Source: Streptomyces sp. cf386 (GTDB taxonomy: Bacteria > Actinomycetota > Actinomycetes > Streptomycetales > Streptomycetaceae). From it: a stretch of 64,000 nucleotides of DNA. Under the pieces are notes generated by a model. It was not told where the DNA came from. It made no database searches and was given only the letters and a program-made list of their open reading frames with translations. How positions within the stretch are numbered: the stretch's first letter is position 1; each line of letters starts with the position of its first letter. Shown piece by piece: positions 30,544-37,672 of the stretch. Made by a program: the position numbers and the translations under genes. Location of the stretch: contig NZ_FNHV01000032.1 of assembly GCF_900103585.1 (NCBI RefSeq), positions 1 to 64,000 of the forward strand, in the 5' to 3' direction.

Positions 30544-31671
30544 ATGGCAGGAACCGACCGCGAGAAGGCGCTCGACGCCGCGCTCGCACAGATTGAACGG
30601 CAATTCGGCAAGGGCGCCGTGATGCGCATGGGCGAGCGGCCGAACGAGCCCATCGAGGTCATCCCCACCGGGTCGACCGCACTCGACGTCGCGCTCGGCG
30701 TCGGCGGCCTGCCGCGTGGCCGTGTGGTGGAGGTGTACGGCCCGGAGTCCTCCGGTAAGACGACCCTGACCCTGCACGCGGTGGCGAATGCCCAGAAGGC
30801 CGGCGGCCAGGTCGCCTTCGTGGACGCGGAGCACGCCCTCGACCCCGAGTACGCGAAGAAGCTCGGCGTCGACATCGACAACCTGATCCTGTCCCAGCCG
30901 GACAACGGCGAGCAGGCGCTGGAGATCGTGGACATGCTGGTCCGCTCCGGCGCCCTCGACCTGATCGTCATCGACTCCGTCGCCGCGCTCGTCCCGCGCG
31001 CGGAGATCGAGGGCGAGATGGGCGACAGCCACGTCGGTCTGCAGGCCCGTCTGATGAGCCAGGCCCTGCGGAAGATCACCAGCGCGCTCAACCAGTCCAA
31101 GACCACCGCGATCTTCATCAACCAGCTCCGCGAGAAGATCGGCGTGATGTTCGGCTCGCCGGAGACCACGACCGGTGGCCGGGCGCTGAAGTTCTACGCC
31201 TCGGTGCGCATCGACATCCGTCGCATCGAGACCCTGAAGGACGGCACCGAGGCGGTCGGTAACCGCACCCGCTGCAAGGTCGTCAAGAACAAGGTCGCGC
31301 CGCCCTTCAAGCAGGCCGAGTTCGACATCCTCTACGGCCACGGCATCAGCCGTGAGGGCGGTCTGATCGACATGGGCGTGGAGCACGGCTTCGTCCGCAA
31401 GGCCGGCGCCTGGTACACGTACGAGGGCGACCAGCTCGGCCAGGGCAAGGAGAACGCCCGCAACTTCCTGAAGGACAACCCCGACCTGGCCAACGAGATC
31501 GAGAAGAAGATCAAGGAGAAGCTGGGCGTCGGTGTGCGTCCGGAGGAGCCGGCCGCCGAGCCGGGCGCGGACGCCGCGGTCTCCGCCACCCCGGACGACG
31601 CCGCGAAGACGGTGCCCGCTCCGGCGGCGGCCAAGGCAGCCAAGACCAAGGCCGCGACCGCCAAGAGCTGA
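30544..31671 (+). CDS. recA: Recombinase RecA
   Basis: The 375-aa RecA filament-forming ATPase drives strand exchange and LexA self-cleavage. Walker A 'GPESSGKTTLT', the L1/L2 DNA-binding loops ('EGEMGDSHVGLQARLMSQALRK', 'NQLREKIGVMFGSPETTTGG') and the MAW-type 'GAWYTYEGDQLGQGKENAR' segment are all present. The C-terminal ~40 residues form the Ala/Lys-rich tail typical of Streptomyces. ATG 30544 has GGTGGA 5-6 nt upstream. A leaderless GTG at 30508 would add 12 residues and is a possible second start. recX follows 3 nt after the stop. Confidence 0.98.
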   Translation: MAGTDREKALDAALAQIERQFGKGAVMRMGERPNEPIEVIPTGSTALDVALGVGGLPRGRVVEVYGPESSGKTTLTLHAVANAQKAGGQVAFVDAEHALDPEYAKKLGVDIDNLILSQPDNGEQALEIVDMLVRSGALDLIVIDSVAALVPRAEIEGEMGDSHVGLQARLMSQALRKITSALNQSKTTAIFINQLREKIGVMFGSPETTTGGRALKFYASVRIDIRRIETLKDGTEAVGNRTRCKVVKNKVAPPFKQAEFDILYGHGISREGGLIDMGVEHGFVRKAGAWYTYEGDQLGQGKENARNFLKDNPDLANEIEKKIKEKLGVGVRPEEPAAEPGADAAVSATPDDAAKTVPAPAAAKAAKTKAATAKS

Positions 31672-31674
31672 TCA

Positions 31675-32640
31675 GTGACACGGCGAACGGACTGGGCCGA
31701 ATACGGCCTCTACCCGGAGGCTCCGCGTGAGCGGGGGAAAGGCGGCGACGCAGGCTCCTCCGGGACGGGCGGCCACGCCTACGGAGAGGGCGCGGCCCAT
31801 GACGCGGACGGGGGAAACGACGGCACGAGGCCGTACGGCAGGAGCGCGTCGTACGGGGGATACGGCGACGAGTCGGGCCTGGCGTATGACGGCGGCCCGG
31901 GCCTGACGTACGGCGATGAGCCCGGCCAGAGTGCGGTGGACGGCGAGGCGTGGCCGGAGGGCGGCTCGACGCTCGGCGCCGGTGCGCCCCGCGGCGGCTC
32001 CCGTCGCGGCCGTGGCGGGGCTCGGGGTTCGGATGGCTCGGGCGGCTCACGCGGGCGCCGACGGCGCGGCCGCACAGAGCCGTCCGGTGAGGACGGAGGC
32101 GCCTCTTCCTCGTCGAGGGCCGAGGAGAGGTCGTCCCCAGGGGACCCGGTGGAGCAGGCGCGGGCGATCTGCCTGCGTCTGCTCACCGGGACCCCGCGCA
32201 CGCGGAAGCAACTCGCGGACGCCCTGCGCAAGCGGGAGATCCCGGACGACGCCGCCGAGGAGGTGCTGTCGCGGTTCGAGGAGGTCGGCCTCATCAACGA
32301 CAGTGCCTTCGCGGACGCCTGGGTGGAGTCCCGGCATCACGGCCGGGGACTGGCCCGGCGCGCGCTCGCCCAGGAACTGCGGACCAAGGGCGTCGACTCC
32401 ACGCTGATCGACGAGGCCGTCGCACAGCTCGACTCCGAGCAGGAGGAGGCGACCGCACGCGACCTCGTCGCCCGCAAGCTCCGCTCCACGCGCGGCCTCG
32501 ACCGTGACAAGCGCCTGCGCCGCCTCGCGGGCATGCTCGCCCGCAAGGGCTACCCCGAGGGGATGGCCCTGCGGGTGGTCCGACGGGCACTGGAGGAAGA
32601 GGGCGAGGACACGGAGTTCCTCGGGGACGAGGGGTTCTGA
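31675..32640 (+). CDS. recX: Regulatory protein RecX with long disordered N-terminus
   Basis: RecX binds RecA filaments and inhibits recombinase activity. The C-terminal half (about 155-310) is the three-helix-repeat RecX domain ('ARAICLRLLTGTPRTRKQLADALRKREIPDDAAEEVLSRFEEVGLINDSAFADAWVESR'). The 321-aa length is twice that of E. coli RecX because of a Gly/Ser/Arg/Tyr-rich low-complexity N-terminus of about 150 residues. GTG 31675 lies 3 nt behind the recA stop, so the genes are co-transcribed. An internal start nearer the domain is possible but no better ribosome binding site is obvious. Confidence 0.92.
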   Translation: MTRRTDWAEYGLYPEAPRERGKGGDAGSSGTGGHAYGEGAAHDADGGNDGTRPYGRSASYGGYGDESGLAYDGGPGLTYGDEPGQSAVDGEAWPEGGSTLGAGAPRGGSRRGRGGARGSDGSGGSRGRRRRGRTEPSGEDGGASSSSRAEERSSPGDPVEQARAICLRLLTGTPRTRKQLADALRKREIPDDAAEEVLSRFEEVGLINDSAFADAWVESRHHGRGLARRALAQELRTKGVDSTLIDEAVAQLDSEQEEATARDLVARKLRSTRGLDRDKRLRRLAGMLARKGYPEGMALRVVRRALEEEGEDTEFLGDEGF

Positions 32641-32936
32641 TTCCGGTAGCGGGCCTAGGAGTGGGCGAAGGGCCGTGAGCGCAGGATTCCGGCCCTGGAC
32701 ACGATGGACGCGCGGGGGCGCCCATCGCGTTCGGGGCAGGGTTCGGAGTGAAGGGCGGGGCCGGCGGTCAGAGGCTCGGCAGCGACTACGCAAGGGCGTG
32801 GCCCGCACAGGCGCCGACGCCACACAACGCGGCCGCTCTCCTGAGCCCTGCTCTGCGGGACGCCGACCTCGGAAGACCTCGGAAGGGCGTCGGGAGACCT
32901 CTTCCCGCCAAGCCCGCACTCCCGGCACGGAAGGTC
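32641..32936. other. Convergent intergenic region, no feature recognised
   Basis: These 296 bp separate the 3' ends of recX and the rhodanese gene. Short open frames here lack codon bias and ribosome binding sites. A small direct repeat (gacctcggaag, acctcggaag) occurs near 32868-32890. No clear terminator hairpin is visible. Confidence 0.5.
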
Positions 32937-33392
32937 CTAGGCCTCCACCTCTGCCGCGCTCGCCCCGGACGTCACCGGAAGCCCCTCCGACCGCCACGCC
33001 TGGAACCCGCCGACGAGATCGGTGGCCCGTTGCAGCCCCAGTCGCCGTAGCGACTCGGCCGCCAGACTCGATGCATAGCCCTCGTTGCAGATCACCACGA
33101 CTTGCAGATCGTGGCTCGTGGCCTCGGGAGCGCGATGGCTGCCCTGCGGATCGAGGCGCCACTCGAGTTCGTTCCGCTCGACGACGAGGGCGCCCGGGAT
33201 CAGCCCGTCCCGCTCGCGCAGGGCGGCGTACCGGATGTCGACCAGCAGAGCCTCGCCGTGCTGTGCGGCCTCGTACGCCTCCAGCGGCTCGACCCGCGCG
33301 TAGCCGACGCGCACTCGCTCCAGCAACTCGTCGATGCCGAAGGGCTGTTCACCCCCGCCGTTCACGCCGTGAACACCGTTCACACCGCTCAT
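32937..33392 (-). CDS. Rhodanese-like sulfurtransferase domain protein
   Basis: The 151-aa single-domain rhodanese has the family elements 'VDIRYAALRERDGLIPGALVVERNELEWRLD' and a catalytic cysteine loop 'VVICNEGYASSLAAESLRRLG'. The acidic CNEGYAS loop (not CxxGxR) suggests variant substrate specificity. ATG 33392 is preceded by GGGGGTGAG at 7-8 nt. The first residues, SGVNGVHGVNGG, come from a repeated GTGAAC/GTTCAC motif. It lies 85 bp downstream of the cysteine dioxygenase and is probably co-transcribed with it, so it may handle sulfur released from cysteine. Confidence 0.88.
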   Translation of the reverse strand: MSGVNGVHGVNGGGEQPFGIDELLERVRVGYARVEPLEAYEAAQHGEALLVDIRYAALRERDGLIPGALVVERNELEWRLDPQGSHRAPEATSHDLQVVVICNEGYASSLAAESLRRLGLQRATDLVGGFQAWRSEGLPVTSGASAAEVEA

Positions 33393-33477
33393 CGTCGACT
33401 CACCCCCGCCAACCGACCGTTCGCCCAAACTCTGCCCCGCAGAGCCTCTCCCACAGGCAAGCCCGCCCCCATGGCAC

Positions 33478-34056
33478 TCATTGCCAGTCCTCCGGCCGCT
33501 CCACCTGCTCCAGCCGCAGGATCGGCCCGCTTCGGCTGAAGCGGCGGATCTGCGGCAGGGGCGGATAGTAGGCGTGAACCGAGATCGCATGCTGGTCGGC
33601 GGTTTCGTTGAGGACCTCGTGCACATGGTGACGGCCGAAGGAGCGGCCCTTGCCGCTCGGCAGCCGGCGTGCACGGTCCACGTCGTCCGCCAGTTCCAGC
33701 GTCTTCCAGCCGTCGGCCGGTAGCCGGACGGCGAGTGAGTTCTCCTTGAGCTCGCCGGCGGCCGTCACGAAGGCCCCGACCGACTCGGCGTGGTCGTGCC
33801 AGCCGGTGCCGGTCCCGGGCGGCCAGCCGATCAGCCACGCCTCGCTGCCACCGGGGCCTTCGAGCCGTACCCAGGTACGGCCCTCGGGGTCGAGCGGAAG
33901 CGAGGCGATCAAGTCGGCGTCGGCGGCGGTACGCCGTACGAAGTCGAGGAGATCCGCCTGCGTAGGAGCGGAAACGGGCGCGGCAGTCGGCGTCAAGACC
34001 GGTGAGGCGACCGGCTGAGAAGCGGAAACGGCGGCAGAAGAGACAGACACGGGCAC
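33478..34056 (-). CDS. Cysteine dioxygenase family protein
   Basis: The 192-aa cupin-fold thiol dioxygenase probably oxidises cysteine to cysteine sulfinate. The iron ligands are visible as His-x-His in 'GTGWHDHAESVGAFVTAAGEL' and a third His in 'FGRHHVHEVLNE'. 'AISVHAYYPPL' provides the active-site tyrosine region. Residues 1-35 are Ser/Ala/Val-rich and probably disordered. The start is uncertain: GTG 34056 has only a weak AGGA, and GTG 34050 is equally possible. A cysteine-rich leader peptide 88 nt upstream on the same strand suggests cysteine-dependent control, consistent with a cysteine-degrading enzyme. Confidence 0.85.
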   Translation of the reverse strand: MPVSVSSAAVSASQPVASPVLTPTAAPVSAPTQADLLDFVRRTAADADLIASLPLDPEGRTWVRLEGPGGSEAWLIGWPPGTGTGWHDHAESVGAFVTAAGELKENSLAVRLPADGWKTLELADDVDRARRLPSGKGRSFGRHHVHEVLNETADQHAISVHAYYPPLPQIRRFSRSGPILRLEQVERPEDWQ

Positions 34057-34079
34057 CGTCCTGAAGAGAGTTCGCGAAG

Positions 34080-34124
34080 AGCGCGCGACAGCAGAGGCGT
34101 CAGACAACGGCAGCGACGCGCGCT
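34080..34124 (-). promoter_or_regulatory. Possible attenuator/anti-attenuator stem before cysteine dioxygenase
   Basis: Complementary arms AGCGCGCG (34080-34087) and CGCGCGCT (34117-34124) can pair across a 29-nt loop, between the leader-peptide stop (34145) and the dioxygenase start (34056). They lie where an attenuator or ribosome-site-sequestering stem would be needed. No T run is present, so control of translation or Rho access is as likely as termination. Confidence 0.35.
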
Positions 34125-34144
34125 GGAAGAAAAGGGATGCGAGT

Positions 34145-34231
34145 TCAGCAGGACGGACGACACACGCAGCCCGCATAGCGGACGAGGTCCATATGGACCC
34201 TCCGCCACAGGCGCACACAGGTGTCGGTCAT
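34145..34231 (-). CDS. Cysteine-rich leader peptide (attenuator uORF)
   Basis: This 28-codon frame reads MTDTCVRLWRRVHMDLVRYAGCVCRPSC and stops 88 nt before the cysteine dioxygenase start. The '(R)R-H-(M)DL-R' core and cysteine-rich end resemble the 'putative leader peptide' family found before sulfur genes in Streptomyces. Four cysteine codons, three in the last seven, would stall ribosomes when Cys-tRNA is scarce. ATG 34231 sits 7 nt after the TGTACT -10 and lacks a ribosome binding site, so it is probably leaderless. Confidence 0.7.
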   Translation of the reverse strand: MTDTCVRLWRRVHMDLVRYAGCVCRPSC

Positions 34232-34236
34232 GGTCG

Positions 34237-34269
34237 GGAGTACACCATGGCGGTGCGAACCGGTCAACT
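34237..34269. repeat. Left imperfect repeat flanking the TnpB element
   Basis: GGAGTACACCATGG followed by GGTGCG and ACCGGTCAACT. The same blocks occur in order at 35804-35853, where extra bases separate them. The two copies bracket the IS element. This copy carries the working leader promoter. Confidence 0.75.
34239..34267 (-). promoter_or_regulatory. Promoter of the cysteine leader peptide / dioxygenase operon
   Basis: Minus strand TTGACC (34267-34262), 17-nt spacer, TGTACT (34244-34239), then 7 nt to the leader ATG at 34231. Spacing is ideal and the -35 is strong. Both hexamers recur in the copy at 35804-35853, but there they are 34 nt apart. Confidence 0.65.
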
Positions 34270-35798
34270 CGCCGTCATCGGATTCTGGCGCAGTCGTCCT
34301 GGCGTTCCTCCCAGGGATCAATCGCATCTCTGACGGAAACGGGGAGCGTCGCCGTCTCCGGTCTCTTGGGAGGGGAGCGACCGCAAGACCGTCGTTGGTA
34401 GAGCCGCGAGCAAGCGAACTGTGTACCCATGTTCGCTGGTTGTGGTGACTGAGATGCGATGCGGGCACGGGTGTACGCATATCGCACGTACGGTCTCCCC
34501 AAGGAATCGGGATGAGTCGGTGAAGCCGTGGGAGGAGGGTGATCGTGCCGGTGCTGAAGGAGGGAGGGCATGCCCGGTACACGTACCGTCTGCGGGTGTC
34601 GTCGACTGCCCATACGCAGTTGCTTGCGGAGTGGGACCGCTGTCGTTGGGTGTGGAACGAGTGCGTGGCCAAGTCCAAGGCCGTGCACGCGCACAACAAG
34701 GCGCACCCGGAGGACAAGCAGACCTGCGGCCCGGCACAACTCGACAGGATGCTGACTGAGGCCCGGCGGGTGACCCCGTGGCTGCGGGAGGGCGCCAGCG
34801 TTCCGCAGCAGCAGATCATCCGGGACTTCGGCACGTCGCGAGCAAAGGCGCACAAGGACATCAAGGAGCGCTTGCCCCTCAGGCCGCGCGCTGGGATGCC
34901 CGACTGGAAGAAGAAGTGCGAAGCGGCTCCGACGCTCAACTACACAAAGCGTGGCTTCCGTCTCAAAGACGGCCGCCTACACCTGGCGGGCGGCATCGTC
35001 ACGACGGTGGTGTGGTCCCGAGAGTTACCCGCCGCCCCGTCTTCAGTGCGTGTGTACCGGGACAGCCTCGGTCACTGGTACGCCTCGTTCGTCGTGTCCG
35101 CCGAAGTACAGTTGCTGCCCTCCACCGGCGCAGTGATCGGGATCGACTGGGGTGTGAAGGAGACTGCGACCACCACCTCGAACCCGCACGACCTTCCCCA
35201 TGCCCAGCACGGGAAGAAGGCGCAGCAGAGGTTGTCGAGGTACGACCGGATGATGGCTCGCCGCAAACCGGCCGAGGGGCAGGCGGCCTCGAAGGGGTAC
35301 CGCGAGGCGAAGAAGCTGCGTGCAAAGGCCTACCAGAAGGTCGCCCGGCAGCGGCAGGACACCGGTCGCAAGTGGGCGAAGAAGGTCGTGCGCGATCACG
35401 ACGCCATCGCGGTGGAGGACTTCCGCCCGAAGTTCCTCGCCAAGACGTCAATGGCCCGCAAGGCTGCCGATGCCGCAATCGGCGCAACGAAGAAGGCCCT
35501 GCTGGAGATGGGCCGTAAACACGGGCGAGACGTCCGCCTCGTGCACCCCGTGCATACCACCATGGACTGCGCATCGTGCGGAGCGAGAACCAAGCACGCA
35601 CTTCCTCTGTCGGAACGTATCTACACCTGCATCGCGTGCGGAGCCGCATCCCCCAGGGACAAGAACTCCGCTCGCGTGATGCTCGTCCGGGCTGGTCTGA
35701 ACCCGGCTGGTGTCGAGGGCGCAAGACCTTCCGGAGCGTCGCTCCGAGAGGCAGCCTGAGCCAGGAATCCCCTCCCCTTCAGGGAGTCGAGCAGTCAA
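34270..35798 (+). mobile_element. IS200/IS605-type element carrying only tnpB (left end approximate)
   Basis: The element carries an intact tnpB and a typical right end, GAATCCCCTCCCCTTCAGGG ... GTCAA, ending near 35798. No Y1 (TnpA) transposase is present, so it is a non-autonomous tnpB-only element. The left end cannot be fixed; it lies somewhere between the left flanking repeat (to 34269) and about 34490, where 'GGTCTCCCCAAGGAATCGGGATGAGTCGGTGAAGCC'-like sequence precedes tnpB. It inserted between the leader/dioxygenase promoter and the 3' end of the FAD monooxygenase gene. Confidence 0.65.
34545..35759 (+). CDS. tnpB: TnpB RNA-guided nuclease of an IS200/IS605-type element
   Basis: The 404-aa TnpB/OrfB protein is the ancestral relative of Cas12. 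An N-terminal basic/HTH part (about 1-130) precedes the split RuvC nuclease. All three catalytic acids are present: Asp201 ('GIDWGVKE'), Glu291 ('AIAVEDF') and Asp372 ('SPRDKNSARV'). A four-cysteine zinc finger ('CASCG...YTCIACG') lies between the last two. GTG 34545 is chosen because GGAGGAGG ends 6 nt upstream; GTG 34539 is too close. A TTA codon at 35025 makes translation dependent on the bldA tRNA, unusual against the neighbours. The protein appears intact and possibly active. Confidence 0.88.
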   Translation: MPVLKEGGHARYTYRLRVSSTAHTQLLAEWDRCRWVWNECVAKSKAVHAHNKAHPEDKQTCGPAQLDRMLTEARRVTPWLREGASVPQQQIIRDFGTSRAKAHKDIKERLPLRPRAGMPDWKKKCEAAPTLNYTKRGFRLKDGRLHLAGGIVTTVVWSRELPAAPSSVRVYRDSLGHWYASFVVSAEVQLLPSTGAVIGIDWGVKETATTTSNPHDLPHAQHGKKAQQRLSRYDRMMARRKPAEGQAASKGYREAKKLRAKAYQKVARQRQDTGRKWAKKVVRDHDAIAVEDFRPKFLAKTSMARKAADAAIGATKKALLEMGRKHGRDVRLVHPVHTTMDCASCGARTKHALPLSERIYTCIACGAASPRDKNSARVMLVRAGLNPAGVEGARPSGASLREAA

Positions 35799-35818
35799 GA
35801 TCCGGAGTACACCATGGG
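35660..35818 (+). ncRNA. Predicted omega/reRNA scaffold and guide of the TnpB element (approximate)
   Basis: In IS200/IS605 elements the guide RNA spans the 3' end of tnpB and the right-end hairpin, with the guide taken from flanking DNA. Here the scaffold would end at GTCAA (35794-35798) and the guide would start GATCCGGAGTACACCATGGG (35799-35818). Location follows family rules; the 5' boundary is a guess and expression is not shown. Confidence 0.4.
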
Positions 35819-35853
35819 CTATTGGGTGCGGCCGCAGCGCGAGCCGGTCAACT
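35804..35853. repeat. Right imperfect repeat flanking the TnpB element
   Basis: GGAGTACACCATGG, then GGTGCG and GAGCCGGTCAACT. It is the counterpart of 34237-34269 with about 17 extra bases, so the TTGACC and TGTACT hexamers (minus strand) are 34 nt apart and unlikely to act as a promoter. It ends 10 bp from the stop of the monooxygenase gene. Confidence 0.75.
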
Positions 35854-35863
35854 AACCGCCATG

Positions 35864-37495
35864 TCAGCGTGAGCCTGCGCCTGCCCCGGCTTCCGCTCCC
35901 GCTTTGACCGGTCCGCCCAGCGCCGCCTCGGCCGCCGCGTACAGATCGGCCGGCCGCACCCCGCTCAACGCCGTCACCAGGTGGCCGTCGGGCCGCACCA
36001 GCAGGACCGAATGCGCCGCCGCCCCGGGATAGCTCTCCGCGACCAGCAGCTCCGCCGGATGGGGCAGTGCCGTCACCGCCGCCACCAGCCGGGGCATGAT
36101 CCCCGCGGTCACCCAGTGCCTGCGCTCCCACACACCCGTGCCCGGTGCGATCAGCAGGACCAGCAGAGCGTTGCGACCGAGCCGGTCCCGTAGCCGTACG
36201 AAGGAGCCGTCCTCGGCAGTGACCTGGACGTCCATGACCTGCGCACCGCGCGGCGTGTCCACGGGGACCTCACCCTCCAGGTGCTGGGGCGTGAGCGGTG
36301 AGCCGGCGTACGACCCCGGCGCACCGATCGCTCCGTGCCCCAAGTGGCCGTCCATCAGCAGCATGTCATGGCCCCGGGCGGAGCCGGGGACGTACGAGCG
36401 CAGCCCGCCTCCGCCGCGCAGCAACGGCAGCGCCTGGTCGGCGGCGCGCAGCCGGGCGGCGACGACAGCGCGCCGCTCCGCCTGGTAGCTGTCGAGCAGC
36501 GCCTCATGCGGCCCGTGGTGCCAGGCCGGCGCCAGTTTCCAGGCGAGGTTGTCGGCGTCCCGCAGCCCCTCGTCGAGCCCGTGCGTGCCGAGAGTGCCGA
36601 GGCAGTGCGCCGCGTCCCCGGCGAGAAAGACGCGACCCACCCGCCAGCGGCGGGCCAGCCGGTGATGGACCGTGTGAACTCCGGTATCGAGAAGTTCGTA
36701 CGGCGGTGTCGGTCCGTCGGTCCACCCGGCGAGCGTCTCCCGGACACGAGCAACAAGCACCTCGGGCGTGACCAGGTCCTTGCCCGGCGGCAGCAGCCAG
36801 TCCAGGCGCCACACCCCGTCCGGAAGCGGCCGTCCGGTGACCTCCCCGCCCGAGGGTCCGGACGTCCGCCACGGCGGCATCCGATGGAGCAACGCCTCGC
36901 CGTCCCACGGAAGTTCCGCCCGCAGCGCGGCCACGGCGTGTCGTTCCACCGCCGTACGGCCGGGGAAACGGATGTCCTGGAGCTTGCGGACCGTCGAGCG
37001 TGGGCCGTCGCAGCCGACCAGGTAGCTGCCGCGCCACCAGGTGCCCTTGGGCCCGCGGGTGTGGGCGGTGACGCCCGAGGCCTCCTGCTCGATGGCGTCC
37101 AGGCGGCTGTCCACGGCGACCTTGATGAGCGGTTCGCCGCCGACGGCGGCGCGCAGGGCGCCGGTCAGCACGTGCTGGGCGATGTGCAGGGGGGCCGGGT
37201 TCGTGCCGCCCTCGGGGCCTTCCGCGGTGTCGTCGAACTTGACCTCGCGCATCACCTGCTTGCGCCGCATCGCCCGCCATCCGGCCCAGCGGGCCCCGGC
37301 CTCGGCGAGCGGTACGCCTGTCAGGCGCTCCATGAGGGCGGCGGTGTCCTCGCGCAGGACGACGGTGCGCGCGAGACGGGGCTCGTCCTTGCCGGGCCCC
37401 TCGTCGAGAACGACGGACGGCACTTCCTGACGCGCCAGCGCCAGGGCGAGCGTGAGCCCGACGGGCCCCGCTCCGACGATGATCACCGGGTCCAC
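35864..37495 (-). CDS. FAD-dependent aromatic-type monooxygenase
   Basis: The 543-aa class A flavoprotein monooxygenase resembles MhpA/PgaE enzymes. The FAD dinucleotide motif is at the N-terminus ('VIIVGAGPVGLTLALALA'), the DG motif is 'YLVGCDGPRSTVRK', and the second FAD motif is 'VFLAGDAAHCLGTLGTHGLDEGLRDADNLAWKL'. A C-terminal thioredoxin-like domain ('VLLIAPGTGVW...SVLLVRPDGHLV') completes the fold. GTG 37495 follows AGGGGGC and starts the protein directly at the FAD strand; the open frame extends 30 codons further upstream without a ribosome binding site. The substrate is unknown; no other aromatic catabolism genes are nearby. Confidence 0.88.
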   Translation of the reverse strand: MDPVIIVGAGPVGLTLALALARQEVPSVVLDEGPGKDEPRLARTVVLREDTAALMERLTGVPLAEAGARWAGWRAMRRKQVMREVKFDDTAEGPEGGTNPAPLHIAQHVLTGALRAAVGGEPLIKVAVDSRLDAIEQEASGVTAHTRGPKGTWWRGSYLVGCDGPRSTVRKLQDIRFPGRTAVERHAVAALRAELPWDGEALLHRMPPWRTSGPSGGEVTGRPLPDGVWRLDWLLPPGKDLVTPEVLVARVRETLAGWTDGPTPPYELLDTGVHTVHHRLARRWRVGRVFLAGDAAHCLGTLGTHGLDEGLRDADNLAWKLAPAWHHGPHEALLDSYQAERRAVVAARLRAADQALPLLRGGGGLRSYVPGSARGHDMLLMDGHLGHGAIGAPGSYAGSPLTPQHLEGEVPVDTPRGAQVMDVQVTAEDGSFVRLRDRLGRNALLVLLIAPGTGVWERRHWVTAGIMPRLVAAVTALPHPAELLVAESYPGAAAHSVLLVRPDGHLVTALSGVRPADLYAAAEAALGGPVKAGAEAGAGAGSR

Positions 37496-37611
37496 GGCGC
37501 GGTGCCCCCTGCCCGCAGCGGTGTCCCGAGGGACGCAAGTGAACAGAAAGTTGGAGCAGGGTGCACGATCACAGAACGTATGCAACCCATTGCCGGTGCT
37601 TGCGTCAAGTG

Positions 37612-37647
37612 ACGGAGGGCAGTGGCGATCATGCCACTGCCCTCCGT
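37612..37647. terminator. Strong hairpin downstream of gluD
   Basis: Perfect 15-bp stem ACGGAGGGCAGTGGC / GCCACTGCCCTCCGT with the 6-nt loop GATCAT. Outer bases CAAGTG and CACTTG can add a second helix. It lies between gluD (stop 37673) and the start of the monooxygenase, so it probably ends the glu operon transcript and insulates the next gene. Confidence 0.75.
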
Positions 37648-37672
37648 GTCGATCATGTCACTTGACGGCGCG

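Noticed and set aside
33360..33380. GTTCACGCCGTGAAC palindrome as an operator
   Set aside because: It lies inside the rhodanese coding region where GTGAAC/GTTCAC repeats encode VNGVHGVNG; no promoter is nearby.
34221..34544. A TnpA (Y1) transposase remnant in the left part of the IS
   Set aside because: No HUH motif or catalytic tyrosine segment in any frame; the element appears to be tnpB-only.
35814..35855. A 13-codon peptide MGYWVRPQREPVN after the IS
   Set aside because: It lies inside the duplicated promoter segment and lacks a ribosome binding site; the repeat explains it better.
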